The position numbers and the translations under genes are program-made. From positions 1-53,257 of the forward strand of contig JALQBC010000087.1 in assembly GCA_023375675.1 (NCBI GenBank): DNA of 53,257 bases, in the 5' to 3' direction. This stretch comes from Cytospora piceicola. Its lineage: Eukaryota > Ascomycota > Sordariomycetes > Diaporthales > Cytosporaceae. Under the pieces are notes generated by a model, which ran no database searches, was not told the DNA's origin, and saw only the letters and a program-made list of their open reading frames with translations. Below, in pieces: positions 24,158 through 36,059 of the stretch. The number at the start of each line of letters is the position of its first letter. Positions within the stretch are counted from its first letter, which is position 1.

Positions 24158-26005
24158 TCAGTCTTCTTCATTTATAATACCTGGTTCGACCGACAACCAC
24201 GTCTCTAGAAAGGCAGCATACGTGGTCCGGATCCACTCGGAGAGTATCTGTAGGGATGCACGGAGCATATATAAAGTATCGATCGATTCCGTAGAACCTA
24301 TGAATAACGGGCCAAGCATTTCCTACAAAGGGCCGGGTAAGTCAGTATACATACACTCTGGTATGCATGCATTTGTTGCTTTTATATATCTATTATGTAT
24401 GGAGGGGCGGACGGGGATGTCTGATGGCAATACTGTATTGTATGGATAGAGGAACTTACGATTCTTGTCCCCCTGTCGCAGGCGAAGTACACCTTCCACT
24501 CATGATTAACGATCGAGATTAGCGGCAATGACACCATCATCATCGTCCTTATTGTCGCCGTCCTATCCGCGAGGGCAGCCAACGGCGGACGCAATGCTTC
24601 CATCCGCCTGTGCCAGGCGGCCGTCCAGAAGCCCAGCTGGACGACGGGGTCGCGTGACGCCGTAGCCGTCTTGGCCTCGACGGCGATGGCGATGGGATTG
24701 TAGCGCAGGGGCGTGTATGCGCTCTGGTTGATGCTAGGTGTCGACATTGTGAGGTTGATGATCTGCTGGATGGCGGTACGAAGGCTCGAGCTGGGCTGTG
24801 GGACAAGGACCAGTGCAAAGTCGACCTTCTTAGAGCCGCCCTTGCTGCTGTGCCAACCAGCCAGGAACATATTTCCGGTGCTGTTGCTGCTGCCTCCGCC
24901 AGCGGAACCATGATCATAACGGTCGTTTGTGGTGAATACATCGTCGTTGTCGTCGTTATCGGCATCAACCTCGGCCGCCCCCTCATCTGTACCGGTGCTG
25001 GATGCCGCGTCCGAGTTACTTACGGAGCATGCCAGGGTGGAACCCCCCCCTGTACGTGTACTAAGCGGCAATCTCAAGCTGGTAGTACCTGGTCGTCCAA
25101 GGCGTGGAATGCAGTCGGCTGTGATTGTGGCGGATGCGATGTACTCGCATGCTACTTGATGGTGGTGGTCCTGTTGTTGTCGTTGAAACTTATTCCAACT
25201 GTTGGCTGGATCAAGGACATGTTTGAACATGGGCATATGAGCCTCTACATTCCAGCCATCCTCGTACCGGCAGAGCCTGCTTGACTCGATAGCGCTGTGG
25301 TTGATCCTGACAAGGTTGTCCAGCTCAGCCCGTGCGATCTCGCGTCTCTCGCATCGCATCGTCGTCGGTCCATCTCCATCTCCATCATCAATTGGCTGAA
25401 ACCAATAGCTCTGCACGTCGCTCCCCAGCATCTCTTCCACCTCCTCGCGCACCTCGCCCGGTATGAAGCCCTTGTGGTGGTGGGCCACACTCCGGACTGA
25501 CGTGTAAATATTGCGCACATCTTCTGGGAGACGACAGAGGGCATCCTTAGGGTTACCGATAGCGTCGACATGGACCGGCTTCTGTAGCCTGCGTAGGTCG
25601 TCGGCAACCTTGATGGGGCTGCGTGTGCGCCGGCGTAAGGGCGAGACGGGGTTGAGGGTATGGCGGGGGGGCTTGTTGTTGGCCGCCGCCAACCTTGACA
25701 GAGACAGCCTCGACAGAGTGGGTGTTTCTTCCGAGGGTGGGTTGTCATCTTCGTCGTCGTCGTTTTGTAATTGTCCTGTCCCTGTTGCATCTAACTCTCT
25801 CCGCCGCTTTGGCGGTGACTCGTCGCTGAGACCTGGCATCCGTGTTCCTGGTCGTGGTGATGGCTCTGAGCGGCCAAGTAGAGACGGAACAGATGAAAGG
25901 GTATAACCACGCGATGGTGATAAGCCGGAGTTGGATCGAGGTGGTGTCGCTGTCATGATTACCGGTGTTGATGTCGGTGGTATATATGTATCAGTTTTCA
26001 AACCG

Positions 26006-26036
<31 letters not shown>

Positions 26037-26217
26037 TCACTTCACCGGAGAAGGAGGAGGAAATATGCCTCAGTTTCCTCTTCCTTTCCCCATTCATACT
26101 CTTATTCTCTCCAAGGTCAAGATGATAATTATCATCCGGTGGCTGAAGTGTCGAGTCGACGGATGAGAGCCAGCAGGAGATGCGCTCTTCAAGTTGCAGT
26201 TCCAATTGCAGCATCAT
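24158..26217 (-). CDS. PD-(D/E)XK nuclease-like domain protein
   Basis: Two exons on the minus strand (26217-24460 and 24322-24158), separated by a 137-base intron with donor GTAAGT and acceptor TTTGTAG, encode 640 residues. The N-terminal third is low-complexity and charged, with SPPKRRR and a Thr-Ala run. The C-terminal half resembles the fungal PD-(D/E)XK family: VDFALVL (Asp about 466) followed by IAIAVEAKT (Glu 514, Lys 516), then QLGFWTAAWHRRM and INHEW-like text (VNHEWKVYFACD). Exon 2 supplies the usual helical end. D and ExK are the metal-binding residues of the fold, so catalysis is possible, but members of this fungal family have no established substrate. Start ATG 26217 was chosen because it begins the frame; a second ATG follows directly. 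Confidence 0.75.
26007..26038 (-). repeat. GTCGCT hexanucleotide run coding Thr-Ala
   Basis: About five consecutive 6-base units in the nuclease-like gene encode alternating Thr and Ala near residue 60-70. Length change would stay in frame. It is a minor coding microsatellite. Confidence 0.85.
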
Positions 26218-26370
26218 TCATTGATTCATGTCATGTCATGTTAGTTGTTTCGTGTTGTTTACTAATTTATTTTTGTTCGTATTGCTGTTGACATTACTGT
26301 TAGTATTGTTTACCGGTAATGTTATTGTTGTTTATTGTTTTTTGTTGCCGCAGCGATAATGAAAATCTGA

Positions 26371-26410
26371 CATGTGACAACGTCATGTGACATTGACATG
26401 TGACATGTGA
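26371..26410 (-). promoter_or_regulatory. Four CATGTGA boxes upstream of the nuclease-like gene
   Basis: CATGTGA occurs at 26371, 26384, 26397 and 26404, the first three exactly 13 bases apart. The cluster sits 154-193 bases upstream of the minus-strand ATG at 26217. The box contains CATGTG, an E-box-like core. The regular spacing makes a regulatory role plausible but unproven. Confidence 0.4.
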
Positions 26411-26782
26411 TAAGTGGGGGCGTGCGCTTCTCGATAACATACTTAGGTAAGCAGTCACTAAAGATCACATGTATAGTTTACTGTGCAATGTCGGCGCCGT
26501 TACCGCTACCGATAACGTCGCCGATGCTATTGCCGATAACGGTACCGGTCCTAGTGCCGGTGCCGGTGCCATTTGCTACTTTATACAGGGTAAAAAGTGT
26601 ACCGTACCCAGACTCTACTTCATCTAGCAAGCAAGTTAATGAGCTTAATTTGGTGTATCTCTTTACTGTCACAAGCACTCAAATGTCCTGATAGGGATCA
26701 TCAATGGCCGCGTTGCTAAGTCGTTCTAAAGACGAAGGAGGGGTCGATACGGAGACATGTTCAAGCAGGATAGCATCCCTGG

Positions 26783-26886
26783 GTATGTGAATCTGTCAGA
26801 CTTAATGCTGCTATACTAGAGGTTAAAAAGGACGTCGTGTACTTGTACTTTTTATATACAGGTATATCTGACAGATTCCGGTATAC
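26783..26886. mobile_element. 104-bp MITE-like inverted-repeat element
   Basis: The ends GTATGTGAATCTGTCAGA and TCTGACAGATTCCGGTATAC are near-perfect inverted repeats of about 18-20 bases, enclosing about 65 bases. No coding capacity. This size and terminal structure fit a miniature inverted-repeat element. I did not find a clear target-site duplication. Confidence 0.55.
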
Positions 26887-26907
26887 TTTCTTCCTCTTTG
26901 ATAACAA

Positions 26908-26930
26908 GGCTTAGGCTTAGGCTTAGGCTT
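26908..26930. repeat. Short TTAGGC run
   Basis: Just over three copies of GGCTTA in tandem. Too short, and the wrong unit, for the usual TTAGGG telomere of filamentous fungi. Confidence 0.8.
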
Positions 26931-28207
26931 AAACTAATGGGGTTATTAGGGTGGCGGACCCCGAAAGATGTGCTTTTAGTTAGTTCTTTAAGTTAAGTGT
27001 TACCTAAATGTTAGGATAGAGTAAAACTTATTATTGTTATTCCGTATAAGGAGAATGCAGGCTCTGAAAAGAGACACTATGCGACTAATTTACGAGTTAT
27101 TCTTATAAGAACCACTAGGTAAGAAAGCGTTTATACTATCCGTCGGTAGGATTAGTTCCTATAACTTTAGCGGCGTAGGTTGTAGTCTTCGAAGCCGAAT
27201 GCTTAGCGAGGAAACTAGCATGTCAAGTTACAAGCGGTAAGATGCCTGAATGTGCCGTTAGTCAGAAAAATGTTTCGATAAAAGCGCTTTACATCTTCTA
27301 CAGGCCTTTCTAGCAGGTAAGTTAGACATCGACTTATAGCGTTTCCTTAGTCTATAAACTATAAGGTCCTCGTATATATAACAGACCAGACACGCAAGGC
27401 ATTTATCGATTCTTTCTTTACTTTACGCGCCTATAAAATCTATCTGTATATAAGAGAGGCGGACGCGTTAGGGATAATACATTATCTAAGGCAATAATCC
27501 TCTCTTATTAATTGTGCTTTCAGTGGATTATAGGTGGTGTTAGTATGCCTATAGAATCTAGATTCTTTAACTATAATAATATAACAGTTTTCAGAAATAG
27601 CTAGCTAGGAAAAGAGTGAAAACTATATAACACCCTAATTGCTAGGTATAAAGAACACTTATATACAATTTAAAAAGTATAAGTCTAATCTTAAAATATA
27701 TCTCTTAAATAGATGCTAACAGAGATATTTCTATCTAAATCGATCTCCTTATTATATATACTATATATTAAGCAAACATTTCTAGCCTTTACTACTCTTT
27801 TTTTAACTATTACACCTTTACCTTAAAGAGGTTAATTTACTTTAACCGGCGCTAAATAAGTAAGAGCAGGCAGATTAAGACGATAAACAAAAGGTATTTT
27901 ATATCTTTATTACACACCACTTAAAGCCTATAGGTATTAGAAATTAAGAGCGAAATAGCTTAATAGGCTAGCCTAATCCTTTTAACGTAGTAGTTAATCC
28001 GGTATATATTAATTAGTAGCTATAACTTCTACTATTCCGAAAGTAATTAGAGGCGAGGTATTTAGCTTACTATATTAACGTCGAGGTTGTAAGTTCGAGT
28101 ATTAAATTAACGAATTCTAAACTACGTTAAGCGAGAACGTCTTTTAGTAGGAGAACTAAAGTTATAAGCTTTAGCCTAAGTCCGAAGAATATAAACGTAT
28201 TACCGGA
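26931..28207. other. AT-rich decayed repeat DNA before the gypsy element
   Basis: No intact frame is present. The stretch includes one copy of a direct repeat (27909-28010) and, at about 28040-28110, a text with a tRNA T-arm-like end (GAGGTTGTAAGTTCGAG). This last could be a RIP-altered tRNA-derived repeat, but no complete cloverleaf can be drawn. Confidence 0.5.
27909..28010. repeat. Direct repeat flanking the gypsy element, left copy
   Basis: It matches 38889-38992 over about 100 bases, including TAGGTATTAGAAATTAA and GTAGTTAATCCGGT, with differences mostly C/T or G/A. It lies outside the LTRs, so it is not part of the gypsy element. Confidence 0.75.
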
Positions 28208-28445
28208 TGTTATATACCTACCGGTAGGTTCGTAGCGAACCTACCTGTAAACGTACCTACGAATTTACCGTATATTTACCGGTAATTCGGACGGTTAAAC
28301 GTACGGTAATTATATAGTAAACTTAAGGTAAGTTTATAGTAGGTTCGTAGGTCTGTATATAGTTTATAAGAGTACTTAGTTATATAGAGAAAGAAAGAGA
28401 GAATCTATCTTTATTATATACTACTATATCGTACCGTTATTATTA
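28208..28445 (+). repeat. Gypsy 5' LTR
   Basis: 238 bp, beginning TGTTATATAC. It includes CCGGTAGGTTCGTAGCGAAC, with an inverted GGTTCG/CGAACC pair, and ends at TTATTATTA. It is preceded by CCGGA. Confidence 0.88.
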
Positions 28446-29899
28446 AATAATAGCTATAATTTAAATACGTTCCGTTATATATCGCCTAGCCCTTTAATAC
28501 TACGAATTAGGTTTATTAGACTATACTACGATAGTTATCGAGTTACTATTACTATAGTAGCTAATAGGTAATTAGCTTTAATCTCCGAATTTTAAAAGAT
28601 CGAAAAGTATAAAAGCGTTATCTTATTTACTTAGCCGGTATTATTACTTATTTACTATAACTTACCGGTTATTTACCGTAAGAATTCCGTATTATAGCTA
28701 TATTAGGTTTAAACGACGTACTCGACGTACGCTTTCCGGATATATTTTTAACGGTACCCCGAGACTATACGGTTATTAAAGATATTTAGCTCTTACGTCG
28801 TATTAAAGTAGCTATTACCGAATACTTTACCCGATACCGACTTTACGTTATAAACTATAATCTTACCTTTTTAAAGTATTCGACTAGCTATACTAACTAA
28901 TAGTAGCTTTATACTTTCTACTTTAAGTATTATTATAATAATTAAAATAAAAACGACTAACTTCGCTATACTTAAAAACGCTTTACAGAATATATCTATA
29001 AAGTATACTACTTTAATCGTTAACTATAAAAGCTCGATAATATTTATTTCTTTATCGTTATATATAGCTAGTCCGGTAAGAATATTAAGTTCTATTATAA
29101 ATTCCGGTACTTTTATAACTTACGATAGTTAAGCTATATTTATAACCTCGAAAAACGTAAACCGATTTATTAGTTTTTACAGAAACCTAAGTTCGAAAGC
29201 CTGTTTTATAAAAGACAGAAGCTACTTTTTAAAGTAATACTCGGTTTAAGCTAAATAAAGCGTAAACGAAAGGTAATTATCTATAACGCTTTAAAAACTC
29301 CGTTCTCGTTAAAATACTAACCTTCTACTTATACTTTAGTCGAACCGGTAATTTATATAGTAAGAAAACCCGAAGAGTTAGAAAGCCGAGAAACGACGGT
29401 CGAAATAAATAAAAAAGATAAAAAAACTACTTAAAACCCCGAATAACGATTAAAAACAACAGAAAGTATATAGCGTAGTAATTTAAAGGTTTTATTTTTA
29501 TTTAAATTAATAACCGAAACTATCTGCTTATATATTATATCGTTTTTAATTATTTCTGTAATACTACTATAAAAAAGGGATTTAGTTTTATAAGCTACTT
29601 AAACTAATATATTTAACCGACTAGAAATTACTTTAGTATAAACAAACCTACTAAATAGTTTTAAAGAGGAACGTTATATTAACGTTATAATCTTTATATT
29701 AAAAAATACCGAAACGTTTCGACTATACAAGTAAAAGATAGGTCTATAAGTACTGTCGTCCTATATACTATTAAGTAATTTTCTTAATTTCTACTATACT
29801 ACCTATAAACCGGCGGCTCGCCTTAAGAATTTTTATTAATATAGTTACGCTACCCGAAGAAGTAATATATAACCCGTTAAAGACTATATATACTATATA

Positions 29900-31000
29900 G
29901 CCGATAGCAGTAAAGACTTCGACGATAACTTAAACGATAGCTTAAACGATAACGACTTTATTTATAATTATAATTAAAGCAAAAGCTTACCTAGTTATTA
30001 TCTTAACCGAAACAAGGGCTAAGATATATATAACTATAAACGTAAACTATCGATTAACGTTCTTTAACTACTTACAGACTTATTATTTACCTAAGAGTTT
30101 AAAGAAAATACTTTCGGAAAATTTAAACTATATACTAACTAGAATAATACCGAAAAGCTTATAAAAGTGTCTTATATAAATAATAAAGTAACAGTATAAA
30201 AAAACCTACTAACGTTTATTTAACGGTATTATATATATATTATTAATATCGAAACTTAACGACAGACTTTATATTAGAATTTTCTTATTTACTTTACCGG
30301 ATCTGCTTATTCGTAGTTTTAAAATACTTTATTAAACGAAAAAAGATTTAACCTAACTATTTACCCCGATATATAGATAAAGTAAAAAAAGTATTTTATT
30401 ACAGACTTTAATATACCTTATAATATAGCCGACGGAATTCTAAATAGCTTTCGATATATATAACGTAATACCCGAAATAATAAGAATATTCTAAACTTTA
30501 CTTAGTATATCCGTCGCTTTACCGTTTTAGCCGAACAGCTAAATAGTTTCGTCGTTTAAAATATATAAAACCGAATCGATAAACAGATAGTTGCCTATTA
30601 CTTTAATCGCTTTAAGTATAACGTTAACTCTTAAGACTTCGAACGTAAGCTTAAAGCTAAATAAAAAACTTAGTATATATTCGAAAAAAAAGTTACGTTT
30701 ATTTATATAAAGCTACGATAGCCTGTTATAAATAAACGTCGACTCGAGCTACTGCGATACTAAGCTTAGCTTATTCGTTCTTAGCTGTAAAGGGCCGGCT
30801 TTTAATAACCGGTTTTATTACTTAACCGTCTTAACTTTTAACGGTTTAAACGAGCTTTATCTTAAGCTTAAGTATTAAAACAGCCTTTATAGCTTAGTTT
30901 AAACGATTATTAAAAGTTATTACTTAAGTAATAAAGATAGCTAATCGAAACGCGAAAGGCTATTTAAGACTAATAGCAGGCTACTTATAACCTACTATTA
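29900..31000 (+). pseudogene. Decayed gypsy gag-like region
   Basis: The plus strand around 30400-30570 reads as a decayed gag capsid segment with text such as YIRRFTVLAEQLN, typical of Ty3/gypsy gag. I cannot see an intact zinc knuckle. Limits are approximate. Confidence 0.45.
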
Positions 31001-32899
31001 CTTAAGCTAGCGTTATAACTACTAACTAATACTATAGACTAAAGTTCCTTTAAATAACGTTACTTATAAGAGCGTTATAATTAGCTTAGGATTTTCTGAC
31101 GTTTCGTTTATTAAGATAGCGAAGGTAATATAATAGTAAAAGACGTTTAACTTTTTAACGTAAACGACGATACCTTTTAATATAATACCGCCTACGAAAA
31201 GGAGCTAATATAAAACGGCTTTTATCCGGTTAACGAAGAAATAACGCTTATTATAATAAACGAACTATTAGACGATACTAATAAACAGATAGGCTTAAAA
31301 AACAACTAACCTACCGACGAAAAAAGACCTTCGAATAACGAATATATAATAGTCGAAAACGTCGATATATATAACTTTAATATAAAACTATTTACTTTAA
31401 GATTATTAAACGATAGTATTTACTATAAAAAATATCTGTTTTATCCGGATAATCTTTATTATATCGATTATAGTTACGTTTCTTCGTTTAAACTATATTT
31501 CTTTAAGTATTATTATTATTATAGTAGCGCTAAAACGTATTACGGTACGATAGGATAAGAAGGTTTTATTTTAAACCTTAATATACTACTTTAAGTATCG
31601 TTATATAAAGGTTATAACTATATATACGCCTGTATCGAGGCGCGCGGTTCTTTAACCGGTTATACTTTTAGTACCTACTATAATACCGGGGCTTTTAAAT
31701 ATACGATCTCTTAAGCGATATTAAATCTAATACTTAATACTAAAGTAAACTAAAAAGCCCGAGCTAATTTTCGAAAGATAGGTAAAATAAATGCTTTTAG
31801 CTAAGCTAAGTTTAATATCTTTTATTAAACTAGCTTAAACGGTTCGCCTACTATCTTATCGGTAAAAATAAAAACGTAAGTACTTAAACGCTTAAACGTA
31901 AAACTACTAATAAAATAAGAATTTATAATACTATATTAAGTAGATATCTTTAACTCGGTAGCTAGTATATCGTTTAGTTACTTTAACGGTATATAAATAA
32001 AAGTATCGGTTTTTATAAAGACTGCTTTATATACTTAAAGGATAAAAGCCGCCTTTACCGCTATAATTCTACTACGATTAAACCGTATCGTATTTATTAT
32101 TAAGCTATCTATAAGAAAACTGAATTTTTCTTATTTAGGCTAAAGTAAAAAGGTTAAGTAAATACCTTAATTAGCTAAGACTTTTATAATATAATAGCTA
32201 TAAATTAATCGTCTTTTCTTTTAAAAATTAATAAAAACACTTATTTAAGTATACTCGAACCCGTCTCCGAAGAATATATAAAACGTACGAAATAAGAAAG
32301 TATTATTTAAACTTTATTAGATTATAATTAATTACTTTTTTATTATTCCGAGCTATTTATATAAGACGTAATTATTAACTTATCTTTTAAGTTTAACTTT
32401 ACTAACATGTTAAACGCTTTAAATAATATCGAATAACCTACTAATATTAAAGAATTTATCCCGAATAAGCCGCTCTTAAATAAGACAGACGTAAAGATAC
32501 GTAAATATCTTCGCTTAGATAGAAAACTTAGTATTACTTATATTAAAAACCTACCCGAAATAAAGCTATTAAATAACGTATATATATACCGGCATTTACT
32601 TAAGTTTATATCGAAGGTAAACTGTTTTATACGTAAGTTCGTATATATATTTAAAAACATTTTAAATATTCGAGTACTTAAAGGTAAGTAAATACGAGTT
32701 CTTTTAGTCGAAGGCTAGTAAAATTAAAAGATATCGTAATAACCGTACTACTTTAATAAAAAAGACTAGAAAATTATTAACGGTATAATAAACGGTCTTT
32801 ATAAATAAGGTTATATCGAGTAAGTTACCTAGTTTACTTTATTCGGCTTATCTGTCTTTATAATATAAAAGATAATAAAAGATAAACGTAAAGGACGTA

Positions 32900-35250
32900 T
32901 AGTTATAAACCTTCGTACTTTTAATAAAGTAACTATTCCCGATACGTATCCGCTACCTTTTTAGTTAAACGTTTTTAAAAATATCTATAGTAAGTCTTTT
33001 CTTACTATTATCGATATAAGCTCGTTTTTCTATTAGTTTTAAGTATACCTGCTATATTATAAACGGTTTACTTTAGTTAGTTACTACGGTTAAAAATAGC
33101 TAAAAGTTATATCTATAGAATTCTATAATTTACCGGCGTATATTTAACAATATATAAACTATATACTTCGGCCGTTTAAGCATTTTACTACCGCGTTTAT
33201 CGATAATATTATCGTTTTCTTTAATACTACTAAAAAGTATATAAAGTATTTAAAATAGCTATTTATACTATTTATAAAACGTTATATATCCCTGTTAGCT
33301 AAGAAATCTTTTATCGGATATCTTTTAATAAAATTACTCGGATTTAAAGTTAACGGACTAAGTATATATAATACCTTAAACCGGGTAAAGACTATTACTT
33401 AGTTATAGTTCTTTATTACGTTATAGTAACTCGAGAAGTTTATTAGCTTTACCGGTTATTTTCGCTATCTCGTATTACGGTATATTAAGCGTATCGATCT
33501 ATTATAAAGACGAAAGACTTAAATACTTATTAAAAGACGAGAAGATAGGAAGCTTCCGAAAAGTAACGCCCGGAAGAACTATACTCGTCAGACCTTTTTC
33601 GAGCTTACCTATAAAAAGGTATACTCTTTTAATAATTTTAAGTCGGCCTTAATAGGTAAAAACGCCCTGTTTTATTAAAACCCGGATAAGCTGTTATTTA
33701 TTTAGTTAAATATATTAAAAAAAGTTAAATTTTTAAATATTATCTTTTAGTTAAGTAATAATTTTAAATAAAACCGGAAGTTACTTATACTTTATATTTA
33801 AATCTGTCTACTATAGTATTTAAGTAAAACTATTAATATAGCTAAATATAAATACTAGTTAACCGAACTTAAGGTTACTTATTTAGTATAGTTAGTTTAT
33901 AAACTTCGTATAGTTATTAGTTTAAACTATAAATAACCTATATATATCCTTATAAACTACGTTATTACCGTCGGCATCGTTAAGTAAACGTCCTTCGATA
34001 TAGTAGATAAGACTAAGATAAATATAAAGCTTATTTTTATATTAAAGTATTTAAACTAGTATAATCTAGACGTTTACTATATTCCGGGGGTAACTAACGT
34101 ATTAATAGATATTATCTTTAAGCTACCGACGAGTTAGCCGCCTATAAAAGATAAAAATATATTCGGTAAATTATAGGAAAATACTACTTTATATAGTATA
34201 TCCGAGATCTTTATCGACTAAACGTTTAAAGATCGTATCGTTATAAGATATTAAAAATACGTTAGTTAGACTAATATTATTTAATAACTACAGAATAATT
34301 AAATAAAAGCAGATATATTATTCGAGTTAAATACAGATAAACTCTTATATTTTATAAAGTTATTAGGTAAACGACGTCTTTATATCCCGGTATAAGTAGC
34401 TACAGATCTTATCGCTAAAGCTTATAACGTTAAGTATTACTTCGGTAAAGATAGAGTTTAATATAACTTTACCGACCGGTTTATAATTAAGAATTACTAT
34501 CGGAAGGTTTTCGAATATATTAAAAATTATCCGGTTTATACGATAAATCGTAATAAAAACTAACAGCTATTAAAAGAGATATAGCTTATTTTTTCGCCGT
34601 TAATCTTATTTTATATTATTACTATAGACTTTATAACGGCTTTACCCGACGTTTTAGCCGCTAATACTCCGTAGGTAATCTTTAAAGTACTTTTCTTCGA
34701 CGTTTTTCTCTCGGTTACAGATAAGTATAGTAAAACGACTATCGTTATCCTTAGTAATACCGTATATATAACCGCAGATTAGGTATACGTACTATTACGT
34801 ATATTATATCTATATAATTAAGGTATCTTATAACGTATTATCTTTAATAAAGACTTTAAGTTTTTTTCGGACTTTTAATAAAGCTTATAGTCCGGTTTAA
34901 ATACTAAGCTAGCTTATTTAACCGCTTAATACCTATAAACCGATAGTTAGTCCGAAGGTAAGAATAAGATAGTAGAATTAATAGTCCGGATATTTACTAT
35001 AACGTATCTTAAAGTCGAATAAACCGATATTATCTTAATACTATAGTTTAACCTAAGTAACGCTTATAACAGGGTTACGAAATACTCCGCTAACTAACTT
35101 TTATACAGATTTAATCTTACCGGAATAAGCTAGCTAAAAGAAAGTATTTTAACGTTAGCCCGAAATATATTTTAAAAGGAAACGTAACTTACGATTGTTA
35201 AAGCTTAAATAGCCGTAAAACTATAGTATAATAAAAAGTATTGTTAATAT
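32900..35250 (+). pseudogene. Decayed gypsy pol (RT, RNase H, integrase)
   Basis: In order on the plus strand: PDTYPLPF (32940), the RT catalytic block with Asp-Asp altered to Asp-Asn at 33196-33219, an RNase H stretch (about 33600-34200), a zinc-binding and core integrase region with NYYRKVFEYIKNYPV (about 34490), TIDFITALP (34619) and a DFKFFSDF block (about 34850), and the conserved TDSQSE remnant. Many in-frame TAA/TAG codons make it non-functional. Confidence 0.85.
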
Positions 35251-36059
35251 AAGTTTACTTTAAATAATTAAGTTTTTATCGAACTTTATTATAACTACGC
35301 GCTACTTAAGAATTTAGCCCGAAAGTATTCTTAATAACGTATAAAACCGTTTTAAGTCGTATATAAAATAGGTAAACTAATATATAAGCTTAAGATAGCT
35401 TTATATATAAATATTTACTTAATATTATTTATAATTTATCTATTTTTAAGTAAGCCGTTATAGTTTAACCTATATAGGCGAGATTTACTAGCTATAAAGC
35501 CTATAAAAGTAGATAATAATAAGGTATAAAAGTATAGTAAAGCTTTTAAATATTATAAGTTATAACGTATTATAGCTAAACGTAAACGGAAGTATAGTTA
35601 TAAGTAGCCGTACGTTAAATATCTTATAAAATAGACCGATTACTTTAACTATTTTAACGTATAAATACTATAAAATACTTTAAATACCGATAAAATAATT
35701 TAAGAATTCGAAATAAAATAAGAAAAGATAGAAAAGCTACGTATTTAGTTAGTAATAAGAAGAGAACCGCTTATAAGGTAACCGGAACCTAAAGAAATAG
35801 TTATTTAAGTATTATAGCCTTAACTAAAAGAAAGACTACTTAATAAACGACCGGTAGATCGGCCGGTAACGCCGGCGTTAAAGCCGAAAAGTAATATTCG
35901 ATATTTACGAAAAGTTACCGGGTAATAAAGGTTAAATACGTTCGCGTTAATACTAAGTAACAAACGATAATAAAGAAAACCTGTTTACCGACCGACTATT
36001 AACCTAAACCTCCTTTTTTATATTATTTACTATTTTTCTTTATCTCGTTCTTTTTATTA

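Noticed and set aside
26908..26930. Telomere repeat
   Set aside because: The unit is TTAGGC and only about three copies long, inside unique DNA.
28040..28110. tRNA or tRNA-derived SINE
   Set aside because: Only a T-arm-like end is legible in RIP-altered DNA; the remaining arms are absent.
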